From the NCBI RefSeq assembly GCF_900129685.1, contig NZ_FQWM01000001.1, forward strand, positions 496,001 through 560,000: a stretch of 64,000 nucleotides of DNA. Direction: 5' to 3'. Numbering within the stretch: the stretch's first letter is position 1; each line of letters opens with the position of its first letter. This DNA is from Cognatishimia maritima (lineage in GTDB: Bacteria > Pseudomonadota > Alphaproteobacteria > Rhodobacterales > Rhodobacteraceae). Below, piece after piece: positions 36,283 through 46,095 of this stretch. The notes under the pieces are model-generated. The model was not told where the DNA came from. It worked only from the letters and a program-made list of their open reading frames with translations, and did no database searches. The translations under genes and the position numbers were made by a program.

Positions 36283-36585
36283 TTACTTGGAATCGACGGG
36301 TTCGGTTTTCGAAACAACCTGCGCCAGCGTGGATTGCACCACGCGCACCTTCACGCCTTCGGCGAGTTCAACTTCGAGTTCGTTGTTGTCTTTGACTTTG
36401 ACAACCTTGCCGATCAGACCGCCCTGGGTGACGACCTCATCCCCACGACGCACAGCCGCGACCATCGCCTGATGGTCTTTTACCTTCTTCTGCTGAGGGC
36501 GGATCAGCAGGAAATACATGATCGCGAAAATCAGAATAAGAGGGATAAACTGGCCGAAAGCTTCCATTGGGACTGTCCTTGTCAC
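36283..36585 (-). CDS. yajC: Preprotein translocase subunit YajC
   Basis: The 100-residue protein has one membrane helix (about 9-29) ending in LLIRPQQKKVKDHQAM, the YajC signature, then a small basic/acidic domain (RRGDEVVTQGGLIGKVVKV). It heads the yajC-secD-secF operon as in most bacteria. Confidence 0.97.
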   Translation of the reverse strand: MTRTVPMEAFGQFIPLILIFAIMYFLLIRPQQKKVKDHQAMVAAVRRGDEVVTQGGLIGKVVKVKDNNELEVELAEGVKVRVVQSTLAQVVSKTEPVDSK

Positions 36586-36719
36586 TGCGCGCGGGGTGCC
36601 GCTAAATTTGCAGGGAACCTATGTGTCCGCGCCAGCAGATGCAAGATACGAAAACCCCTTTGTCTGGGGTTCCAAAGCGTCGGTTATTTTTATTGCGTTC
36701 AATCGTAGCAAAGGTCCGT

Positions 36720-37922
36720 TCAGGCGACATCCTGATGGTTTGCGCGCTCTGCACTCAGGCAGGCCTCTAGTTGCGGCAACAACATGGGCTTGTAGAAATG
36801 AAACCCCTGCGCGTAGCGACATCCGCTCTCACACAGAATTTCGACATCTTCCTGCGCCTCTAGCCCTTCTGCGATGACATCGACGCCCAACTCCCGTCCC
36901 AAGCCGACCAGCAGGCGCACGATGCTGCGCGAGACCGGGTTTTTGGAAACGTCCCCTGCGAAAGCCCGGTCAATCTTAAGTGCCGTTAATGGCAAAGCCT
37001 TGAGGTAGCCGAGATTGGAATAACCGGTTCCGAAGTCATCAATGGAGATGCCGCAGCCGAGTTGCCGCAACAGCACAAGGTTTGCAGCAACCTGATCGTC
37101 TTCGGGCAAAAGCGCGGTTTCGGTCACTTCCAGTTTGATCATCTTTGGGTCGAGGTCATGCAGATCAAGCAAGTGTTCGAGAAAATCCACAAACCCTGCC
37201 CGACCCACGTCCTGCCCTGAGATATTGACGGACGCAAAAAGTGGCCGGTCCCTTGAGCGATTTATGCGGGCCAGTGATTGACAGGCCTCAACCAGTGCAA
37301 ATTCGGTCAGCAGTCCGACCGATCCCATCGCCTCGGCCACATCGATAAAGCGATCCGGGGGCACATTGCCCCATTCCGGGTGCTGCCAGCGCATTAGGGC
37401 TTCAAATCCCCGAATACGCCCGTCAGCGAGCTGCACGATCGGCTGATAGATCATGTAGAACTGGTCATTCTGCAATCCCTTTTCGATATCCACTTCAAAT
37501 TTGAACCGTTCGATCAGTTCTTCTGCGTTACTCAGCGTACTGGGCACAAGCGGCACATCATCGCTGCTGATGTCGACCGGCGTGTTAATTCGGGCTACAA
37601 AATCAATGGTGGTTTCGATACAGGCCCGCAAAACAGGATCAAGGGCGCCGTATTGTTTCAAAATGTCATCTGCTGTCACTTTGTAAAGCCGGGTATCCAC
37701 AACCGCCTCAACCGAAACCGCGCGGGGGTTGCCAGTTAGAATTGAGGTTTCGCCCAAGATGCAGCCTGCCGAACGCCGCTCACAGTTTACGCGCTGACCA
37801 TCGACGTGGCTAAACAGCAGGATTTCACCGGACTCAACAATATAGGCGGAATCGTTCGGGTCGCCCTGCCGATAGAGGATGTCTCCTTTCTTTAGATTGA
37901 CTTCGACAACGGTCTGCGACAT
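36720..37922 (-). CDS. Cyclic-nucleotide-binding domain - EAL phosphodiesterase
   Basis: The 400-residue soluble protein has an N-terminal CRP-like sensor (about 1-115) with a phosphate cassette GETSILTGNPRAVSVEA (Glu58, Arg67), followed by an EAL domain (about 145-395). All catalytic signatures look intact: FEALMRWQHPE (EAL at 174-176), SVNISGQDV, KLEVTETAL, SIDDFGTGYSNLGYLKALP, KIDRAFAGDV, AEGLEAQEDVE and AQGFHF. It should hydrolyse cyclic di-GMP, perhaps under control of cAMP or another ligand. It is divergent from serS. Confidence 0.92.
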   Translation of the reverse strand: MSQTVVEVNLKKGDILYRQGDPNDSAYIVESGEILLFSHVDGQRVNCERRSAGCILGETSILTGNPRAVSVEAVVDTRLYKVTADDILKQYGALDPVLRACIETTIDFVARINTPVDISSDDVPLVPSTLSNAEELIERFKFEVDIEKGLQNDQFYMIYQPIVQLADGRIRGFEALMRWQHPEWGNVPPDRFIDVAEAMGSVGLLTEFALVEACQSLARINRSRDRPLFASVNISGQDVGRAGFVDFLEHLLDLHDLDPKMIKLEVTETALLPEDDQVAANLVLLRQLGCGISIDDFGTGYSNLGYLKALPLTALKIDRAFAGDVSKNPVSRSIVRLLVGLGRELGVDVIAEGLEAQEDVEILCESGCRYAQGFHFYKPMLLPQLEACLSAERANHQDVA

Positions 37923-38158
37923 CGGGCGGCCCTATTCCTGCGAGGCTTCGTTCCTAGGGGGAACCTCCTAATCAGGGATGAAACTTCAAATTTTAGGCGC
38001 TGATTTCTGTGTAGAATTTGATCTGAATTGTGCCAAGTTGGCCGATTTACCGCTGCGCATCTGCAAAAAGTCACGTCCCGCGAGATCGGCTTACGAAGCG
38101 GAAAAAAATACGGCATAAGCAGGCTACGAAACGATTCACTTCTGAAGGACATGATCCC

Positions 38159-39451
38159 ATGCATGACATCCGTGCGATCCGCGAAAACCCGGCTGCGTTT
38201 GATGCAGCACTGTCTCGTCGTGGGGACGCGCCGATGTCATCAGACCTGCTGGCGGTGGACGCCGAACGCCGGGCCAAGATCACCGCAGCCGAACAGGCGC
38301 AGGCGGATCAAAAGAAGGCCGCAAAAGACGTGGGTGCCGCCAAGGCGCGCGGCGATGATGCAGAATTTGAACGGCTGCGTGCGCTGGTGGGCGACAAGAA
38401 AAACGAAGTCGCGGCCATGCAAAACGAAGCCAAGGAATTGGATGCCAAGCTGACAGATATGCTGGCGCGCATTCCAAACCTGCCTGCAGAGGATGTGCCC
38501 GAAGGCGCAAGCGAAGACGACAATGTCGAGGTGCGCCGCTGGGGTGACGTGCCTGAATTCAGCTTTGCGCCCAAGGAACACTATGAATTGGCATCTGTCG
38601 CAGCGTCGATGGATTTCGAAACGGCGGCCAAAATGTCTGGCAGTCGCTTTGTTCTGCTGTCCGGCGCTGTGGCCCGCATTCACCGCGCATTGGCGCAGTT
38701 CATGTTGAACACCCATATCAACGACAATGGCATGACCGAGGTGAACCCGCCGGTTCTGGTGCGGGATGAGGCCATGTATGGCACGGACAAATTGCCGAAA
38801 TTCGGCGAAGACAGCTATCAGACCAGCGAAGGCATGTGGCTGATCCCGACGTCTGAGGTGCCTTTGACTTATATCGTCGCGGGCCACACGATTGACGAAT
38901 CCTACCTGCCCCGCCGCTATACCGCGCATTCGCTGTGCTTCCGTTCCGAAGCAGGCTCTGCCGGACGTGACACGTCCGGCATGTTGCGTCAGCACCAGTT
39001 TGAAAAAGTCGAAATGGTCGCGGTCACACACCCCGACACGTCCGACGAAGAACAGCAACGCATGCTGAAATGTGCTGAGGGCATCCTTGAGGCCTTGGGT
39101 GTCCCCTATCGCACTGTGGTCCTATGCACCGGCGACATGGGCTTTGGTGCCCGCCGCACCTTTGACATCGAGGCATGGCTGCCCGGCCAGAACGCCTATC
39201 GCGAGATCAGTTCGGTTTCCACCACCGGCGATTTTCAGGCGCGCCGGATGAATGCGCGCTTTAAACCTGCCGATGGCGGCAAGCCCGAATATGTGCACAC
39301 GCTGAATGGCTCGGGCCTTGCGGTTGGGCGTTGTCTGATCGCCGTGCTTGAGAACGGCCAGCAAGAGGATGGGTCTGTCACCCTGCCAGAGGTCCTTGCG
39401 CCTTATCTTGGAGGCAAAACCAAGCTGTCGGTGGATGGCACTTTGGTATAA
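38159..39451 (+). CDS. serS: Seryl-tRNA synthetase
   Basis: SerRS charges tRNA-Ser. The 430-residue protein starts [18 protein letters not shown] and has an N-terminal coiled-coil arm (about 30-100). Class II motifs are in place: motif 2 around [25 protein letters not shown] and motif 3 [21 protein letters not shown]. The start at 38159 is preferred over a longer frame from 38030 by homology. No T-box or other leader element was seen. Confidence 0.97.
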   Translation: MHDIRAIRENPAAFDAALSRRGDAPMSSDLLAVDAERRAKITAAEQAQADQKKAAKDVGAAKARGDDAEFERLRALVGDKKNEVAAMQNEAKELDAKLTDMLARIPNLPAEDVPEGASEDDNVEVRRWGDVPEFSFAPKEHYELASVAASMDFETAAKMSGSRFVLLSGAVARIHRALAQFMLNTHINDNGMTEVNPPVLVRDEAMYGTDKLPKFGEDSYQTSEGMWLIPTSEVPLTYIVAGHTIDESYLPRRYTAHSLCFRSEAGSAGRDTSGMLRQHQFEKVEMVAVTHPDTSDEEQQRMLKCAEGILEALGVPYRTVVLCTGDMGFGARRTFDIEAWLPGQNAYREISSVSTTGDFQARRMNARFKPADGGKPEYVHTLNGSGLAVGRCLIAVLENGQQEDGSVTLPEVLAPYLGGKTKLSVDGTLV

Positions 39452-39467
39452 CTCGATATTTCAAGAC

Positions 39468-39489
39468 AGGCCCGGCATTGACCGGGCCT
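39468..39489 (+). terminator. Intrinsic terminator of serS
   Basis: An 8-bp stem AGGCCCGG / CCGGGCCT with a CATTGA loop is followed by TTTC, 16 nt after the stop. Confidence 0.8.
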
Positions 39490-39503
39490 TTTCATTCGTG
39501 GTG

Positions 39504-40466
39504 CTACGCAGGAAAACCGACCATTTTTTCCTGCTCTTCATCCCAAAGCTTCCAGTTAAAGCAGTCCAATGCCTCTCGCGGGGTGATTTTTCTGGAGTGC
39601 AATAGCCCTGCGTTTTCAAGTTCTTGATGGCATGTCTTTAAGTTGTAATTCGGAATCATCGGGTTGAGGTGGTGCAGATCGTGGAAACCGATATTGGCGG
39701 TAACCCAGTGAAAGGCCTTGCCGAAATCCAACACGGCGGAATTTTCCAGTGCGGCTTTTTCATGGGTTAGCTCAGGCCACCGCCCCCAATGCGCGTCTTC
39801 GAAATTGTGTTCCACATAGGGGATCACAGCGCCGAGCGAGACGCCGATCCAAATTGACAGCAACAAAACCCAGATGCCTGTTAATCCAGCAACGCCGAAG
39901 ACGGCGGCGAAATAGACCAAAAGCATCAGGTTGTGGATCAGGACATCTTTGATGAACCCACCTTTGAGCGTATTTTTTGGAAACCTATGAAAAACCATGA
40001 ACACCAAAAATGGCCCCACCAGAACCAGCGTGAAAGGATGTCGGTAGAGCCGATATGCCAGCCGAAACCCAAAACTTTTTTCGCGGTATTCGTTGACCGT
40101 TAAGACATTGATTTCAAAGGTATCACGATGATCCAAATCCCCGACATGGCTATGATGAAGCCCATGGTTATAGCGCCCGGTGGCGAAGGGCGTCAGGGTG
40201 AATGGAGAGAGCAGAACGCCAATCAGATCATTGATCTTCTTTGGCTTTAGAAAACAACGGTGCATGCAATCGTGTTGCAGCATATAAAGCCGCACGGCCG
40301 AAAGTCCGCAAGCAGCGGCGCAGGGCAAGACAATCCAGATGTGGTTGGCCCCGATCACAGCCGCCGTAAGGAACGCGAAATAGGCAAAAAGCGTGCCCAA
40401 AAGTTGCCCCCAGGCGGTACGGTTATCAATGTGACGGTGTTTTGAAATGATTGCTTGAAAATCCAT
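39504..40466 (-). CDS. Membrane fatty-acid desaturase/hydroxylase-family protein
   Basis: The 320-residue protein has four to six membrane helices and the three histidine boxes of the di-iron desaturase superfamily: HDCMH (about 67-71), HGLHHSHVGD and HDLHHLNP. These enzymes desaturate or hydroxylate acyl chains or carotenoids in the inner membrane. The exact substrate is not clear. It is convergent with serS. Confidence 0.88.
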   Translation of the reverse strand: MDFQAIISKHRHIDNRTAWGQLLGTLFAYFAFLTAAVIGANHIWIVLPCAAACGLSAVRLYMLQHDCMHRCFLKPKKINDLIGVLLSPFTLTPFATGRYNHGLHHSHVGDLDHRDTFEINVLTVNEYREKSFGFRLAYRLYRHPFTLVLVGPFLVFMVFHRFPKNTLKGGFIKDVLIHNLMLLVYFAAVFGVAGLTGIWVLLLSIWIGVSLGAVIPYVEHNFEDAHWGRWPELTHEKAALENSAVLDFGKAFHWVTANIGFHDLHHLNPMIPNYNLKTCHQELENAGLLHSRKITPREALDCFNWKLWDEEQEKMVGFPA

Positions 40467-40592
40467 TTGTCCCCCAAAAGTCAGACTTCACGCCATTCTT
40501 TCGGGAAACTGGTTAATCAATGGTTAGCCGCTAGCGCTGCTGTCCGAGACGCACCCGACTGGGGAAAGGGTGCGCCTCAGCTTGTGGCTGGC

Positions 40593-40832
40593 TTACTCGA
40601 CGACCAGCGTGCCTGCCTCAATCGCGGCTTCGACCTCTTCCATCGACAGTTCACCGCTTTCATCGGTGTCCAACGCCACAAAACCCTCTTCGGTCAGGTC
40701 AGGATAGGCCGCCTGCATTTCCTCAAGGCTAAAACCACCGCTGGCGTCCATATCTTCCAGGGTGACTTCCGCAATGGCCTGTGTGGCGAGAGTTGCGATT
40801 GCCAGGGTGGATGCCAGTACAAGTTTGTTCAT
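40593..40832 (-). CDS. Small secreted EF-hand protein
   Basis: The 79-residue protein has a signal peptide (MNKLVLASTLAIATLATQAIA) and a short acidic mature part with two EF-hand loops, DMDASGGFSLEE and DTDESGELSMEE. Each has the D-x-D-x-S/D-G spacing of calcium ligands. I chose the start at 40832 because GGAGA lies 5 nt upstream. It would bind calcium in the periplasm. It lies between the desaturase and der. Confidence 0.8.
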   Translation of the reverse strand: MNKLVLASTLAIATLATQAIAEVTLEDMDASGGFSLEEMQAAYPDLTEEGFVALDTDESGELSMEEVEAAIEAGTLVVE

Positions 40833-41083
40833 TTTTATCTCCATAAAAAGTGATGCGGATCGTTTCCGCGGTGTCACGATTTGCAGAGAGATCTGGGTAG
40901 AACAATCAAGATCGGCGCGCCGTGATCTTTACGGCCAAACCGTGCCAGCCGCTTGCGGATTGTCGCGCAAAACATCGGCGAAAAGACGAAAAAGTCGTTG
41001 GGGAAAATCCGCCGATAGCAAAATGCTGCCACCCAGCCGGCGAACAAAGGTCGATGGCGCAACCCATTGGCAGATAAGAAAAA

Positions 41084-41103
41084 ACCCGCCGAGAATGGCG
41101 GGT
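41084..41103 (-). terminator. Intrinsic terminator of der
   Basis: On the minus strand ACCCGCC / GGCGGGT with a 6-nt loop is followed by TTTTTTC, 9 nt after the der stop. Confidence 0.85.
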
Positions 41104-41112
41104 CTTTCGAAT

Positions 41113-42582
41113 TCACTTTTCGCGCAATGCACGGGGCTTCAGGTGCTTTTTCAAAGCGCCCGCATTCTTTTTGCGGCTGCCTTTGTAGGGGTTCTTGTCC
41201 CCCTGTCCGCGCATGAACAGGCGGATTGGCGTGCCTGGCATATCAAAGTCCTCGCGCAGACCGTTGACGAGGTAGCGGTTATAGCTTTCGGGAATCTTGT
41301 CCGGGTGAGAGCACATGACGACAAAGCCCGGCGGACGGGTTTTTGCCTGCGTCATGTAGCGCAGCTTGATGCGTTTACCCTGCGGTGCAGGTGGCGGGTG
41401 CTGTTCTAGCATGCCGATCAGCCAGCGGTTCAATTGCGCGGTTGGAATGCGGCGGTTCCAGACATCATAGGCGCGCATGATGGCGTCATGCAGCCGGTCC
41501 ATACCGCGTCCGGTTTTGGCCGAGACCGTAATCAGCGGTGCGCCACGCAGCTGCGGCAGTAAACGACCGAAAGCTTCTTTAAGGTCGCGCAGTTTTTCCT
41601 GCTTGGCGTCCTCAATATCCCATTTGTTGACGGCAACGATAACCGCCCGGCCTTCGCGTTCGGCCAAATCGGCGATGCGGAGGTCCTGCTGTTCAAAGGG
41701 AATCGCGGCATCCAGCAAAACCACGACGACTTCGGCAAATTTGACAGCCCGTAAACCGTCAGAGACCGACAGCTTTTCCAGCTTGTCCTGCACTTTGGCT
41801 TTTTTGCGCATACCGGCGGTGTCAAAAATCCGCATGGGCACATCGTTCCATACAGTGCGTGTGGAAATTGCGTCGCGGGTGATCCCGGCTTCGGGGCCGG
41901 TCAGCATTTTGTCTTCGCCGAGGATTTGGTTGATCAGCGTCGATTTACCTGCATTCGGACGCCCGACAACTGCGATCTGCAGGGGTTTCTCTTGCGTTGG
42001 AACGGGCACATAATCTTCGTCTTCGTCGAAATCTTCGTCCACGGTCACATCGACGACAGGCGCGTTGGCCTTAGCGATTTCGGCAAATTTCTCTTCGATG
42101 GGCAGAAGCTGCCCATAAAGGTCGTTCAGACCTTCACCATGTTCTGCAGACAGGCGGATCGGTTCCCCAAGGCCCAAGGAATAGGCTTCGATCACGCCGG
42201 CATCCGCCGCAGCGCCTTCGCCTTTGTTGGCCGCTAGGATCACATGTGCAGAACGTTTGCGTAGGATTTCTGCAAAAATCAGGTCCGTTGGGGTCACTCC
42301 AGCGCGCGCGTCAATCATAAAGAGGCACACGTCCGCCATATCCACCGCACGTTCGGTCAGCCGCCGCATGCGCCCTTGCAGGGAGTCATCCGTCGCGTCC
42401 TCAAGCCCAGCGGTGTCGATAACAGTAAAGCGCATATCCCCAAGGCGCGCCTCACCTTCGCGCAGGTCGCGCGTCACACCGGGCTGGTCATCGACCAGCG
42501 CGAGCTTCTTGCCCACAAGGCGGTTAAATAGCGTGGATTTGCCCACGTTCGGGCGGCCCACAATAGCGAGTGTGAAACTCAT
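41113..42582 (-). CDS. der: Ribosome biogenesis GTPase Der (EngA)
   Basis: Der has two tandem G domains and a KH-like C-terminal domain and helps in 50S assembly. The 489-residue protein shows the first P-loop [12 protein letters not shown] (residues 8-19) with DTAGLED and NKGE, and a second P-loop [12 protein letters not shown] with [12 protein letters not shown] and NKWD. The end is basic. Upstream lie bamB-like and YfgM-like genes, the same order as in E. coli. Confidence 0.97.
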   Translation of the reverse strand: MSFTLAIVGRPNVGKSTLFNRLVGKKLALVDDQPGVTRDLREGEARLGDMRFTVIDTAGLEDATDDSLQGRMRRLTERAVDMADVCLFMIDARAGVTPTDLIFAEILRKRSAHVILAANKGEGAAADAGVIEAYSLGLGEPIRLSAEHGEGLNDLYGQLLPIEEKFAEIAKANAPVVDVTVDEDFDEDEDYVPVPTQEKPLQIAVVGRPNAGKSTLINQILGEDKMLTGPEAGITRDAISTRTVWNDVPMRIFDTAGMRKKAKVQDKLEKLSVSDGLRAVKFAEVVVVLLDAAIPFEQQDLRIADLAEREGRAVIVAVNKWDIEDAKQEKLRDLKEAFGRLLPQLRGAPLITVSAKTGRGMDRLHDAIMRAYDVWNRRIPTAQLNRWLIGMLEQHPPPAPQGKRIKLRYMTQAKTRPPGFVVMCSHPDKIPESYNRYLVNGLREDFDMPGTPIRLFMRGQGDKNPYKGSRKKNAGALKKHLKPRALREK

Positions 42583-42630
42583 CGGTCCTCTCCAGAGAGT
42601 CTGAAGGTGCCGCCATACAGCAGTTTTAGG

Positions 42631-43935
42631 TCAACGAAAAGCGAGTAGTTCGCCCTTTTTGTTGACGACATACAGCGTGCCACCTGCAACGACTGGGTTG
42701 GAGGCAGCGCCATGCGGCAGGGCCTCTGATCGCAGCAGATCACCGGACGCGGGGTCATAGGCATTCAGGGTTCCTGCAGAGGACGCGATCCATAGCACCC
42801 CACCGGCCAGAACCGGGCCGTATTGACCATAGCGGCGCACTTGGCGGCGTGGTCTTTCTTTGACGAAGTCAGGCAGGCGTTTGCCCCAGATGACCTCTCC
42901 GGTCGCGGCAGAGACGCGCAACAACTGGTTCTGCTCATTCACAAGAAAGAGGGAATCGCCCGCTGGCCATACCGGGCTTAGCGCGCCCTGTTCGATGGTC
43001 CAGTTGCGGGTGCCCGTGTCGGCATCCAAAGACACCAGACGACCAGAGTGATTGGCGACATAGATGGTATTGCCAACTACTACCGGATCGCCAGAGATAT
43101 CGCTGATTGATGACAGCGCACGGCCAACGCGGCCCCCCTGCACGCCCGCATCCCAGAAGCGCAGCCCACCTTTGCGGAAGGCGGCTTGCACCTCACCAGA
43201 GCCAAAACCAAAGATCACGAATTTGTCCGTCACCGAGGGTGCCGAGGGCACCATCAGGTTGTTTACATCCGGCGTCGACGACAACTGCCATTCAATGCGG
43301 CCCGTCTCTGTGTCAAGCGCCCAAGCGAGGTCATCGCCGGAAATCACATAGACCAGCCCGCCATAAACCGTTGGCGCACCGCTGCCGGTCGCGCCAAGAC
43401 GCTGTTCCCACAGCAAGGCCCCGGTTGCCGGATCAAAGGCCGACAAGCGACCAAAGCCGTTGCTGACAAAGAGTTTGCCTTCGCCCACGGCCAAACCACC
43501 CCCCGATGCCTCGGACGATTTGTCGCCTGCGGGGGTCATGTCATGCGCCCAAAGGCGCTGCCCCTCTGTGCCGGTTGCGGTCAGCTGCGCCTCGCTGTCG
43601 ATAGTGAAAATGCGGCCGTCAAAGACTACAGGGTCTGTGGCAATGCGCTGACGACGCCCATCGCCTGCACCGATGTTGGCGGTCCATGCCAAAGCTGGTG
43701 CGGTGGAAAGCGCCGGGTGCGCGGTGCGGTATTTCTGCGTTCCGTGGCGGTGCGTCCAATTCGCGTTGCGCGTCTGCGCTGCCAATCGAATGGAGCGCGA
43801 CTCAGATGGAAGTTCAACCTGCGGCGGCTCGCCCCGCAACTCCTGCCGGTCGCCCTGCAAGATGACTTCGCGCTCAGCACATCCGCCGACCAAACCCGCG
43901 ACAACTGCCGCCATAAGCCATTTCCGATGTGCCAC
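42631..43935 (-). CDS. bamB: Outer-membrane assembly lipoprotein BamB-like, PQQ-type beta propeller
   Basis: The 434-residue protein has a lipoprotein signal with lipobox LVGGC (Cys19) and repeated PQQ-like propeller blades (for example AFDPATGALLWEQRLG, ALDTETGRIEWQLS, SLDADTGTRNWTIEQG and RVSAATGEVIWGKRL). BamB supports folding of outer-membrane barrels by the BAM complex. Place between a YfgM-like gene and der supports the name. It is 48 nt upstream of der and 26 nt after the YfgM-like gene. Confidence 0.92.
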   Translation of the reverse strand: MAHRKWLMAAVVAGLVGGCAEREVILQGDRQELRGEPPQVELPSESRSIRLAAQTRNANWTHRHGTQKYRTAHPALSTAPALAWTANIGAGDGRRQRIATDPVVFDGRIFTIDSEAQLTATGTEGQRLWAHDMTPAGDKSSEASGGGLAVGEGKLFVSNGFGRLSAFDPATGALLWEQRLGATGSGAPTVYGGLVYVISGDDLAWALDTETGRIEWQLSSTPDVNNLMVPSAPSVTDKFVIFGFGSGEVQAAFRKGGLRFWDAGVQGGRVGRALSSISDISGDPVVVGNTIYVANHSGRLVSLDADTGTRNWTIEQGALSPVWPAGDSLFLVNEQNQLLRVSAATGEVIWGKRLPDFVKERPRRQVRRYGQYGPVLAGGVLWIASSAGTLNAYDPASGDLLRSEALPHGAASNPVVAGGTLYVVNKKGELLAFR

Positions 43936-43961
43936 TGCCCTGCCCTCCGGTTCTGTCGTGA

Positions 43962-44642
43962 TTACTGCGTGTTACGCAGTGTTGGCAGGGTTTCGGGCTC
44001 CCCGCCTAGGGCCACAATCAACTGAGACGCGCGTTGACGCAAGCCTGCCGTCGCTTCTGCATCCTGAATAAGAGCCTGCAGACGGTCGATTGCCGCGTCT
44101 GCATTACCGGTTTCGACCTCTAGCAGGGCCAGTTGCTCTGCGGCGAGCAGCGCCAAAGGCGCACCCGGTTGCGCCAAGGTTTCTAGTCGTGTGCGGCGCT
44201 CGTCTGCCGGAATGCTGTCAGCGCCCAGCATCACCGCCTTAAGTTCCGCGAGTTCGCGATAGATCGGCGCGGTCTCTCCGGTAACAGTCCCGTCTTTCAG
44301 AAGAACCTCTGCTGCGGCATCGGCATTGCCGGCCACAACCTGCTCTGCACCCAGTAGGAATTGGCGCACAACCTCGGCTTCGTCAGATTGCAACTCTGCG
44401 CCTTCCAGCGCGGTGATGCGATCATGGGCCTCATCCACGTTCAACGCGTTGAGCAGCGCATCGCCTGTTGCCTGCGCCGCCGCTGTGGCTTGCGCTTTGC
44501 GATATTCGTTGACGCTTGCGCCGCCCACGATCAAGATCACCGCAGCAATCGCAATCCATCCGTATTTGCGGAATACGCGATACAGTTGGTCGCGGCGCAC
44601 CTCTTCGGAAACTTCATCAATAAAGCTGTCAGTATTGCTCAC
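43962..44642 (-). CDS. YfgM-like tetratricopeptide membrane protein
   Basis: The protein (226 residues from a GTG at 44642) starts SNTDSFIDEVSEEVRRDQLY, then a single membrane helix (YGWIAIAAVILIVGGASVNEY, about residues 25-45) and helical repeats outside. This fits YfgM, the periplasmic ancillary subunit of SecYEG. An ATG 27 nt upstream is possible, but family proteins begin near the GTG, which has GGGGAAG upstream. Together with bamB-like and der it forms one minus-strand unit. Confidence 0.87.
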   Translation of the reverse strand: MSNTDSFIDEVSEEVRRDQLYRVFRKYGWIAIAAVILIVGGASVNEYRKAQATAAAQATGDALLNALNVDEAHDRITALEGAELQSDEAEVVRQFLLGAEQVVAGNADAAAEVLLKDGTVTGETAPIYRELAELKAVMLGADSIPADERRTRLETLAQPGAPLALLAAEQLALLEVETGNADAAIDRLQALIQDAEATAGLRQRASQLIVALGGEPETLPTLRNTQ

Positions 44643-44717
44643 GGTCACTTCCCCAATATTTCCCGACACTCTTAACGCGTCGGTTTGCCACTGCCAAGTG
44701 CAAGCGGGATGGATGGC

Positions 44718-44742
44718 GAATGCTTGCGATTTCGCAACATTC
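44718..44742. promoter_or_regulatory. Interrupted palindrome between the YfgM-like and efflux genes
   Basis: GAATG-C-TTGCGA-TT-TCGCAA-CATTC has matching arms on both sides with a single unpaired C. It sits in the divergent promoter region and may be an operator. Confidence 0.35.
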
Positions 44743-44753
44743 TAACTAAACTA

Positions 44754-44765
44754 AACCGGACGGTT
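44754..44765. promoter_or_regulatory. Candidate repressor operator of the RND efflux operon
   Basis: AACCG-GA-CGGTT is an inverted repeat 83 nt before the efflux start; TetR-type repressors of RND pumps often bind such sites. No tetR gene is in the window. Confidence 0.35.
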
Positions 44766-44847
44766 CAGAAAATTCGCCTGCCAATATTGTAATTTCCGTG
44801 CGGGTGTCTAACTGCAACACAAACGCGTGAATACAGGGTAGAGAACG

Positions 44848-46095
44848 ATGCGGATTGTTCCAATAGTCATAGCCGTAATTGTGACGGCTGTTATGTACTT
44901 TTTTGTGATTGAACGGGACACTCTGCTGGCGTTTGCCGCAGCCGACGATGCATCAACCGAGGTCGCGGCACCTGAGGTCGCGGCAGAAGAAGCCGCCGCC
45001 CCTGCCAACAATGTGGTGCGTGTGGTGGCCGTAAAATCGACCGCACGTGTGATCGACAGCGCCGTAATTGTACGCGGGGAAACTGAAGCAGAGCGCCAGA
45101 TTGATGTTTTGGCCGAAACCTCGGGCCTCGTCACCTCGCAACCCCTGCGCAAAGGCTCGTTTGTTGAAGAAGGCCAAGTGATCTGCGAGATCGACCCTGG
45201 TACGCGCCAATCCTCATTGGCAGAGGCAGAGGCCCGCCTGATTGAAGCCTACGCAGGTGTGCCAGCGGCAGAAGCCCGTTTGCAGGAGGCCAAAGCGCGC
45301 CTGCAGGAAGCTCAGATCAACGACAATGCGGCGTCAAAGCTTTCAAAAGACGGATTTGCTTCGGACACGCGTGTGGCCTCTGCACAGGCTTCGGTACGCG
45401 CCGCTGAAGCCGCGGTTGCAGCCGCAACATCAGGGATCGACAGCGCGCAAGCCGCCATTGAGGCTGCTGAAGCGCGTGTGGCCTCTGCGAAAAAGGAAAT
45501 CGATCGCCTGACCGTGCGCGCGCCATTTGCGGGCTTGCTTGAGGCAGACACCGCAGAGTTCGGAAGCCTGCTGCAAGCACAGGGGCCAAACGGCGCCTAC
45601 TGCGCAACGATCATCCAACTTGATCCTATCAAGCTGGTCGGATTCGTTCCTGAAACAGAGGTCAATCGTGTCGAGCTTGGCGCGATGGGCGGTGCCCGGC
45701 TTGCAAGCGGCGATGAGGTTCGGGGCACGGTGACGTTCATCTCCCGTTCCGCCGACCCAGAGACGCGAACATTCCGGGTCGAGCTGACCGTACCAAACAA
45801 GGACTTGAAGGTCCGCGATGGCCAGACGGCTGAAATCATCATTGCGGCCGAAGGCAAGTCCGCACACCTGCTGCCACAATCGGTTCTGACCCTTAACGAT
45901 GAGGGCAAATTGGGTGTACGTGTTGTCACCAAAGACAACACCGCAGACTTTGCCCCGGTCACCGTATTGCGCGACACCGCGCAGGGCATCTGGTTGGCAG
46001 GGCTGCCAGAGACCGCAGACGTGATCGTCATTGGTCAGGAATATGTCGTTAGTGGCGTTCCGGTCGAGGCGTCATACCAGGAGACAAACGAATGA
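44848..46095 (+). CDS. RND efflux periplasmic adaptor (HlyD/AcrA family)
   Basis: The 415-residue protein has an N-terminal membrane anchor (about 2-22) and a typical adaptor layout. The order is a biotinyl-lipoyl half with GLVTSQPLRKGSFVEEGQVIC, a long Ala/Glu-rich coiled coil (about 120-210), the returning half TVRAPFAGLLEADTAEFG, and beta-barrel and membrane-proximal domains. It links the inner-membrane pump to an outer-membrane channel. It overlaps the pump gene by 4 nt. Confidence 0.94.
   Translation: MRIVPIVIAVIVTAVMYFFVIERDTLLAFAAADDASTEVAAPEVAAEEAAAPANNVVRVVAVKSTARVIDSAVIVRGETEAERQIDVLAETSGLVTSQPLRKGSFVEEGQVICEIDPGTRQSSLAEAEARLIEAYAGVPAAEARLQEAKARLQEAQINDNAASKLSKDGFASDTRVASAQASVRAAEAAVAAATSGIDSAQAAIEAAEARVASAKKEIDRLTVRAPFAGLLEADTAEFGSLLQAQGPNGAYCATIIQLDPIKLVGFVPETEVNRVELGAMGGARLASGDEVRGTVTFISRSADPETRTFRVELTVPNKDLKVRDGQTAEIIIAAEGKSAHLLPQSVLTLNDEGKLGVRVVTKDNTADFAPVTVLRDTAQGIWLAGLPETADVIVIGQEYVVSGVPVEASYQETNE

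Noticed and set aside
37923-38158. A T-box or other riboswitch before serS
   Set aside because: No T-box core sequence, antiterminator or terminator alternative was seen; T-boxes for aminoacyl-tRNA synthetases are also not usual in this group.
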